A stretch of 36,628 nucleotides of DNA from JAPKZH01 sp964537875 (lineage in GTDB: Bacteria > Acidobacteriota > Aminicenantia > Aminicenantales > UBA4085). The position numbers were made by a program, and so were the translations under genes. The notes under the pieces are model-generated. The model saw only the letters and a list, made by a program, of their open reading frames with translations, was not told the DNA's origin and did not search any database. Every line of letters starts with the position of its first letter. Position 1 is the first letter of the stretch. Positions 31,693 to 36,628 of this stretch are shown here, one piece after another. Location of the stretch: contig CAZIDN010000037.1 in NCBI GenBank assembly GCA_964537875.1, positions 1-36,628 of the forward strand, given 5' to 3'.

Positions 31693-33777
31693 TTACTTGG
31701 CGGGCGGCTTGCCGAGCAGTTCATCAACCAGCGGCTTGGCTTCGTAGACCTTGAGCAGGGCTTCGATGATGCCCTGGCAGTGGACCATGACCGAGCGGTT
31801 CTGCTCATCCGAATAGACGAACCGGGCCGGGAGCGACTGGATGTTGCCGTCGAACAGGACCCCGGAGAATTCGCCCTTTCTGTTGATGACCGGAGAGCCG
31901 GAGTTGCCGCCGATGGAATCGCAGGTGGAGATAAAATTGAGCGGCGTGCCGAGCTTGACGGCCGCCTTCTTGTTGACGAAGCTCGGCGGCAGCTCGTAAG
32001 GCGGCTGGTTTCCGAATTTGGCCGACTTCTCGTAGAGTCCCTGGAAGGTCGTGAAGAAGGGGATCTTCTTTGTGTTCTCGACATAGCTCTTGACCGCGCC
32101 GAAGCTCAGCCTGAGCGTTGACGTGGCATCCGGCGGGATGGATGTCCCTTTGAGCTTGAACAGGGCCCGGGCGATCAAGGCGCCGTTCTTGGCCTCGACC
32201 GAATCGACTTCCTGTTCGTACTTTTTTCTGAGGCCCCGGGAGATCGGGTCGACGAGAAGGGCCAGCTTGATCATCGGGTCGTCCGACATGTAGATGGCAT
32301 CCAGTCCGCCCTCCAAATATTTTTTCCGGACTTCCACGTCCTTGAGCTTGGTCCCGGCGATCAACTCTTTGGCGATATTCTCGGCGAGCTTGCCGCTCAT
32401 CAGCCATTTGACTTCCTGATACGAACCGAGCTGTTTCTGGAGCTGGATCAGCGAATCGGTCAGGTTGAAAACCTCCAGCTCATCATAGATCGGAAGCGGG
32501 GTCAGCAGGCGGCGGGTCAGGGACGGCAGGGCCGCGTCCCTGTATTCCCTCAGCCGCTGGTCGTTCGGCTTGTCTTTTTCCATGGCCAGACGGACGAGCG
32601 TCCGGGCCGTGTTGAAATACGATGTCGTGAAGCCGGTGCCCCGTTCAAAAAAGGAATAGGGCTTGAAAAAGGAGGCGTATTTCTTCTCCGCCTCGGCGAT
32701 TTCATCCCAAGTTTTTCCGAACTCGTTCTCCATTTCGGGATTCTGCCGGATGGAGGCCCGCAGGGCTTCCTCGTCCTTGGCCTTCTTGTCCATCAGGTTT
32801 TTATCCAAAAGGCCGGATTGGTAGCCAATGGTGGCCTTGAGGCTGTTCTCGATCCCGAACAGCGGTCCCTGGGCGATCCTGGCATATTCGGGTCCTCTCT
32901 CGCCGAATTCTTTGAGGAGCTTCCTGCGCCGTTCATAGTTGGCGATGGTGAAGGGATAGCTCACGTCCCGGAGGAATTCCATCTGGGAGGTAGTGAGAAG
33001 ACGGCCGGTCGATCCGGGATTCCCGGAAGCGAAGACGAGCTCGCCCTCCTTGAGGCCCGCCGTGTTCCACTTGAGATAATGGTCGGATTTTAGGGGCTTG
33101 TTGTTTTCGTAGATCCGGAAGAGGGAGACGTCGAGGTCGTAGCGGGGGTAGGTGAAATTGTCGGGATCTCCGCCGAAAAAGGCGATGGCGTATTCTACGG
33201 CAAAGACCAGGCGGACATCGGTATAGACTTTGTATTTATAGAGATGATACATGCTGCCCGAATAGAGGTTGACGACCGTGTAGCGGAGGCCCGTCTGTTC
33301 GGAGCTCTGCTTTTCGAGCGCGGCGATGATCTTGTCCCTGGCTTCGGCGGCCTGGGCCGGAGTCATGCCCGGCCTTTCGGCGCCCGTGATTTGAAAAGTG
33401 GCATCCACGATGTCCTGCAAAACCATGAGCTCCATGCCGGGGCATTTGAGCTCCTCGGCCTTGGTTCTGGCATAGAACCCGGTCTTTATCAGGTCGCGGT
33501 CCTTGGTGCTGAGGTTCTGGATGGCGCCCTGTCCGACATGATGGTTGGTGAGGACAAGGCCGTCCGGGGAGACGAACGAGCCCGAGGCGCCGCCGAAGCG
33601 GACAGAGGCGAGCTGGATGTGCTTCAGCCAGTCCGGGGTCACCTCGAAATTGTATTTCGCTTTCAGGATGTTGAGGGGGGGCATGTTGAACAGCCACAAC
33701 CCCTCGTCGGCAGAGATGGGAATAAACAGGGAAAGAACAAGGATCAAAGCGAAAATTCTAGCTTTTGCGTGTTTCAT
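31693..33777 (-). CDS. S46-family dipeptidyl-peptidase (DPP7-like)
   Basis: S46 enzymes release dipeptides from oligopeptide N-termini in the periplasm. The 694 residues have a signal peptide (to about ISADE, residue 24), the catalytic His in TNHHVGQG (79-80), the Asp in YPRYDLDVSLFR, and the Ser626 in GGNSGSPVINRKGE. In the family, the residue 18 positions after the Ser sets P1 preference: Gly in DPP7, Arg in DPP11. Here that residue is Gly644 (LFDGN), pointing to hydrophobic P1, by analogy. GAGGAGG precedes the ATG and an extended -10 (TGATAATAT) lies just before. Such an enzyme fits a peptide-using lifestyle. The short gap 31599-31692 shows no gene. Confidence 0.95.
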   Translation of the reverse strand: MKHAKARIFALILVLSLFIPISADEGLWLFNMPPLNILKAKYNFEVTPDWLKHIQLASVRFGGASGSFVSPDGLVLTNHHVGQGAIQNLSTKDRDLIKTGFYARTKAEELKCPGMELMVLQDIVDATFQITGAERPGMTPAQAAEARDKIIAALEKQSSEQTGLRYTVVNLYSGSMYHLYKYKVYTDVRLVFAVEYAIAFFGGDPDNFTYPRYDLDVSLFRIYENNKPLKSDHYLKWNTAGLKEGELVFASGNPGSTGRLLTTSQMEFLRDVSYPFTIANYERRRKLLKEFGERGPEYARIAQGPLFGIENSLKATIGYQSGLLDKNLMDKKAKDEEALRASIRQNPEMENEFGKTWDEIAEAEKKYASFFKPYSFFERGTGFTTSYFNTARTLVRLAMEKDKPNDQRLREYRDAALPSLTRRLLTPLPIYDELEVFNLTDSLIQLQKQLGSYQEVKWLMSGKLAENIAKELIAGTKLKDVEVRKKYLEGGLDAIYMSDDPMIKLALLVDPISRGLRKKYEQEVDSVEAKNGALIARALFKLKGTSIPPDATSTLRLSFGAVKSYVENTKKIPFFTTFQGLYEKSAKFGNQPPYELPPSFVNKKAAVKLGTPLNFISTCDSIGGNSGSPVINRKGEFSGVLFDGNIQSLPARFVYSDEQNRSVMVHCQGIIEALLKVYEAKPLVDELLGKPPAK

Positions 33778-33847
33778 GAAACCTCCTCAATAAAAATTCA
33801 TATTATCACAATCCTCGGGGAAAGAAAAACTTGGGCCGGCAGAGCGA

Positions 33848-34014
33848 GCATCCGATGTTTGAGCGATTTAAAGAGACGTTGGCATCGCCCCTGAAGCCCC
33901 CATAGCGGAGGGGGGCCCCGTCGGGTTATCGACGGGGGGAACCGACGGGACTGGTTCCCCAGGGGGCGCAGGGGCGATGCCAACGTCTCTTTAAAATCCC
34001 AAATTTGGAGATGC
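33848..34014. repeat. Palindromic element, family B, copy 3, with intact core
   Basis: About 30 bases at each end pair almost perfectly (GATTTAAAGAGACGTTGGC, 33865 on, against the right end to 33998) and the pairing extends outward to 33848 and 34014. The centre holds a 71-base core (33890-33960) with its own hairpin CCCCGTCGG/CGACGGGG and the sequence AACCGACGGGACTGGTTCCC. Almost the same core lies in reverse inside the family A element at 36354-36425. The element fills the gap between the S46 peptidase and feoA. Confidence 0.88.
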
Positions 34015-34026
34015 TTTCGTCGACAG

Positions 34027-34055
34027 TTGATTTTTTAGCGAAAACATCGTATGAC
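34027..34055 (+). promoter_or_regulatory. Possible feoAB promoter
   Basis: TTGATT (34027-34032), a 17-base spacer and TATGAC (34050-34055). It starts 13 bases after the family B element. No convincing Fur box is seen, so iron control is not shown by the sequence. Confidence 0.45.
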
Positions 34056-34122
34056 AATACTCTTTGGTGAAAATTGTCCTCCACGAGGCGCGAGCCGGAC
34101 GGATGAAGGAATGAGGCCAAAA

Positions 34123-34365
34123 ATGAATTTGATTCAAGCTCCTCAGGGTGTTCGCCTGAAGATCGTCGATATTGCGGGAGGCGAACAGGTCCGCCGCAGA
34201 CTGCTGTCGCTGGGCTTTCACGCGGGAGACGAGATCGAATGGATCAGCGAGGGCATACTGCGCGGCCCGCTCCTGATCAAAATAATCCGGTCGGGCGGCT
34301 CGGTCGCCATCGGCCGGGGCATCGCCCTAAAGATCTTGGTGGAAGTCGCGGATGGCTCTAAATAA
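34123..34365 (+). CDS. feoA: Ferrous iron transport protein A
   Basis: FeoA is a small SH3-like cytoplasmic partner of FeoB. The 80 residues have the usual pattern GVRLKIVDIAGGEQVRRRLLSLGF, HAGDEIEWISEGILRGPLLIKI and GGSVAIGRGIALKILVE. Start 34123 is chosen because GAGG lies six bases upstream; ATG 34111 or 34051 would add residues without family counterpart. It overlaps feoB by 14 bases, so the two are translationally coupled. Confidence 0.95.
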   Translation: MNLIQAPQGVRLKIVDIAGGEQVRRRLLSLGFHAGDEIEWISEGILRGPLLIKIIRSGGSVAIGRGIALKILVEVADGSK

Positions 34366-36283
34366 CGCGCCCTTTGCCATTTTTATCGGCCAGCCCAACT
34401 GCGGTAAAAGCACGCTCTTCAACGCCATCGCCGGGCATAAAGCTCAGACGTCGAATTTCCCCGGCACGACGGTCAAACACACCCACTCCAAGGTGAATAT
34501 CGGGGGCCGTCTTCTCAACATCATCGACCTGCCCGGAACGTATTCTCTCAACCCCGCCGACCCGGCCGAAAAGGTGGCCTTAACCCATCTCTTCCAGGAA
34601 ACGCCGGACCTCGTTATCAATGTTGTCGATGCCTCCATCCTGGGCAGGAGCCTGGAGTTGACCCTCGAGCTCATCGAGATGGGATTGCCCATGGTCGTGG
34701 CCTTGAACATGACCGATCTGGCAGAGAAGAAAGGCATCAAGGTCGATCCCCACAAGCTCGAGGCGCTCCTGGGCGTCCCTGTCATACCGACCATCGCCAC
34801 GCGCGGGAAGGGAATCCAAGAGCTACTCGAGGCCGCCTTTAAGTGTCTCGAAGCTAGTTGTATAGGGGCGCGCCTCAAATGGTCGGGGGATGTGGAGGAA
34901 GAGATCGAAAAGCTGATCGAGAGCCTTCCCCGAGACTTTTCCTGCCTGGCCAATAAAAGGTTCACCGCTATTAAGATGATAGAGTCGGGAAATCTGTTCT
35001 GCACCGAATTTTTGGCGGAAATCAATCCGGGGCTGAAGAAATCATTAGACGAGGTCCGGGCCAATCTCGAGCGCAAGCGCCGGATGCCCGCCTATGAAAT
35101 GATCGCCGCCGAGCGCCATCATCTGTCCCTGAAAATTTTCGAGGAGAGCAGTCGCGTCCAGAGAGGTAAAACGATCGGCTGGCAGGAGCGCTTGGACGGG
35201 CTGATCATGCATCCGCTGCTCGGATACATAGTTCTTCTCATCGTCTTTTTAAGTTTCTTCTTCTTGATTTTTAAAGTCGGAAGCCCGCTCGAAACTCTCC
35301 TGCTCAAGCCGTTTTCAGGATGGAAAGCCGTTCTTGCGGCCCGGCTGGGAAGCGGGCTGCTGTTTCATGTCGCCGATGGCCTCCTCCAAGGCATCGGCGG
35401 GGGCGTGGCGATCGTGCTGCCCTATTTTGTTCCGCTGCTTTTGTTGATGGCCGTTCTGGAAGATATCGGCTATCTGGCCAGGGCCGGCTTTCTTCTGGAT
35501 GCGTTCATGCACCGCATCGGCCTTCACGGCAAGTCCGTTTCGCCGTTCATCCTCGGCTTCGGCTGCAACGTGCCCGCCATCGTCTCGACCCGGATCCTCG
35601 AATCGCGCCGGGACAGAATCTTGACATCCCTCCTCATTCCATTCATCCCTTGCTCGGCGCGGACGACGATCATCCTGGCCCTCGTAGCCTTTTATCTGGG
35701 GCCAATCTGGGCCCTCGGGTTTTATGCCGCCAACGTCCTTTTGTTAGCGGTGCTCGGCCGGGTCATCAGCCTGTTCATGAAGGACGCTTCGCCAGGCCTC
35801 ATCCTGGAAATTCCATCGCTGAAAATCCCGAGCTTGAAAAACATCCTCTTTAAGATCTATTTCCAGCTGAAGGCCTTCGTCCTGTTCGCCTGGCCGCTGC
35901 TCGTCGCCGGGAGCGTTGTCCTTGGTTTCATCCAGTCTCTGCACTGGGACCGGGCCATCAATACCGTTCTGTCTCCTCTAGTCGCGAACATGCTGGGGCT
36001 CCCCAAGGAGCTGGGCGTGACGCTCGTTTTCGGGTTTTTGCGCAAGGAACTATCCCTGTTGATGATGCTCCAGGCGCTGGGCGTCGGCTATCAGAATCTG
36101 CTGAGCGTCATCACCCGGGACCAGATGATCGTGTTCACCGTTTTTGTCAGCTTTTTCATTCCCTGCCTTTCGACCTTCGCCATCCTCTGGAAGGAGTCGG
36201 GGAAGAAAATCGCTTTCATTTCGGCAGGGCTGAGCATTTCCGTCGCGGTGATCGTCAGCTTCCTGGTCAGGCTGCTTATCTAA
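34352..36283 (+). CDS. feoB: Ferrous iron transporter B
   Basis: FeoB imports Fe2+ across the inner membrane. The 643 residues have an N-terminal G domain: G1 GQPNCGKST, G3 DLPGTYS, G4 NMTD (about residues 12-125), followed by the guanine-dissociation-inhibitor-like domain and a membrane region of eight or so segments from residue 290, with the GFGCNVPAI and LIPFIPCSART Cys motifs of the two Gate regions. It is shorter than E. coli FeoB (773) but normal for the anaerobe type. Its stop TAA is the first triplet of the family A element at 36280. Confidence 0.97.
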   Translation: MALNNAPFAIFIGQPNCGKSTLFNAIAGHKAQTSNFPGTTVKHTHSKVNIGGRLLNIIDLPGTYSLNPADPAEKVALTHLFQETPDLVINVVDASILGRSLELTLELIEMGLPMVVALNMTDLAEKKGIKVDPHKLEALLGVPVIPTIATRGKGIQELLEAAFKCLEASCIGARLKWSGDVEEEIEKLIESLPRDFSCLANKRFTAIKMIESGNLFCTEFLAEINPGLKKSLDEVRANLERKRRMPAYEMIAAERHHLSLKIFEESSRVQRGKTIGWQERLDGLIMHPLLGYIVLLIVFLSFFFLIFKVGSPLETLLLKPFSGWKAVLAARLGSGLLFHVADGLLQGIGGGVAIVLPYFVPLLLLMAVLEDIGYLARAGFLLDAFMHRIGLHGKSVSPFILGFGCNVPAIVSTRILESRRDRILTSLLIPFIPCSARTTIILALVAFYLGPIWALGFYAANVLLLAVLGRVISLFMKDASPGLILEIPSLKIPSLKNILFKIYFQLKAFVLFAWPLLVAGSVVLGFIQSLHWDRAINTVLSPLVANMLGLPKELGVTLVFGFLRKELSLLMMLQALGVGYQNLLSVITRDQMIVFTVFVSFFIPCLSTFAILWKESGKKIAFISAGLSISVAVIVSFLVRLLI

Positions 36284-36478
36284 TATCAACGCAATAATTA
36301 AAATGACATCCCCGTTCGGGCGGCGCTTAAGCCGCCCGTAGCCCCCGGGCCCCGGGGAACCAGTCCCGTCGGTTCCCCCCGTCGGAAAAGCCGACGGGGC
36401 CCCCCTCCGCTACGGGGGCTTGAGGACGGCCTAAGCGCCCCCCATACATTGTCACTTTATTTATTACGTTTGTATTAG
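36280..36478. repeat. Palindromic MITE-like element, family A, long copy with a nested core
   Basis: The ends match the 93-base copy at 61-153 (CTAATATCAA start, TTTGTATTAG end). A 106-base insert (36324-36429) enlarges the centre. Within it, 36354-36425 is nearly identical, in reverse, to the core of the family B element at 33890-33960. The left end provides the feoB stop codon. Confidence 0.88.
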
Positions 36479-36481
36479 ATT

Positions 36482-36548
36482 GGGGTCAAAGCTACTTTTT
36501 ACGCAGCCTTCCCCTGAAAAACGCTGCGTAAAAAGTAGCTTTGACCCC
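36482..36548. repeat. REP-like palindrome, family R, arm-variant copy
   Basis: Perfect 26-base arms begin GGGGTCAAAGCTACTTTTTA; they differ from the other copies at several positions in both arms, and each change is matched in the partner arm. It follows the family A element by three bases. A further half motif (TGACCCCAGTTT) lies at 36556-36567. Confidence 0.9.
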
Positions 36549-36576
36549 AGTTTACCTGACCCCAGTTTGCCCTGGT

Positions 36577-36628
36577 TTATTTTTCGAGGATGACGACGGC
36601 CAGCGCGTATTCTGGCAGGTGGGAGAGC
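36577..36628 (-). CDS. C-terminal end of an unidentified minus-strand gene (partial)
   Basis: Reading inward from the window edge the minus strand encodes LSHLPEYALAVVILEK and then TAA. The residues look like ordinary globular protein (a predicted strand after a short helix), but 16 residues are too few to name a family. Coding status is inferred from the clean frame and codon use like that of the neighbours. Confidence 0.45.
   Translation of the reverse strand, partial: LSHLPEYALAVVILEK

Overview
The window is a GC-rich, gene-dense piece of a Gram-negative bacterial chromosome. A TonB-dependent receptor, two exported or lipid-anchored proteins, an S46 dipeptidyl-peptidase, a tungsten/molybdenum aldehyde:ferredoxin oxidoreductase and a rubredoxin-fused ferredoxin-thioredoxin reductase together suggest an anaerobic, peptide-using heterotroph. 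My best guess is an uncultured Aminicenantes/Acidobacteria-like lineage. That is inference from gene content; no rRNA or other phylogenetic marker was compared.

Layout. 1-3.5 kb: the end of an unidentified gene, a small palindromic element, surE, a cupin, tRNA-Pro(GGG) and a MerR-type regulator on the minus strand, then divergent rarA and a 56-residue protein. 3.6-5.3 kb: a PQQ-repeat lipoprotein and an HD hydrolase. 5.4-9.0 kb: a TonB-dependent receptor with a structured 5' leader, divergent from a mobB / 56-residue protein / six-helix membrane protein operon. 9.3-13.8 kb: a ThiF-like E1 enzyme, a 2,5-dioxovalerate-type aldehyde dehydrogenase, a MoaD/ThiS-like sulfur carrier and the aldehyde:ferredoxin oxidoreductase. 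13.9-14.5 kb: non-coding palindromic DNA. 14.5-19.6 kb: a KimA-like potassium importer, a PspC protein, a deoxynucleoside-kinase-like protein and panB-panC-panD. 19.7-24 kb (minus strand): ferredoxin-thioredoxin reductase, a thioredoxin-like protein, 2-oxoacid dehydrogenase E1 alpha, E1 beta and E2. 24.2-29.9 kb (minus strand): a DUF5684-like membrane protein, a membrane cytochrome c, guaB and secA. 30.4-36.3 kb: a GT87-like glycosyltransferase, the S46 peptidase and feoA-feoB.

Functional links. mobB, the ThiF-like enzyme, the MoaD-like carrier and the oxidoreductase look like parts of one molybdopterin/tungstopterin-dependent aldehyde oxidation capacity. panBCD makes pantothenate, the precursor of the CoA consumed by the convergent 2-oxoacid dehydrogenase operon. 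That operon begins with a thiol-redox pair.

The most unusual feature is the intergenic DNA. At least three families of palindromic, non-coding elements fill nearly all the larger gaps, with no transposase gene in the window. One family supplies stop codons to the genes it abuts. A core of about 70 bp is shared between two families with different ends. A third family shows compensatory changes in its two arms. Several promoters (secA, rarA, a mini-ORF before mobB) place the predicted transcription start at or within a few bases of a start codon, which suggests leaderless messages. The leader of the TonB receptor gene can fold into a possible pseudoknot with an alternative ribosome-site-masking pairing and matches no riboswitch class I know.
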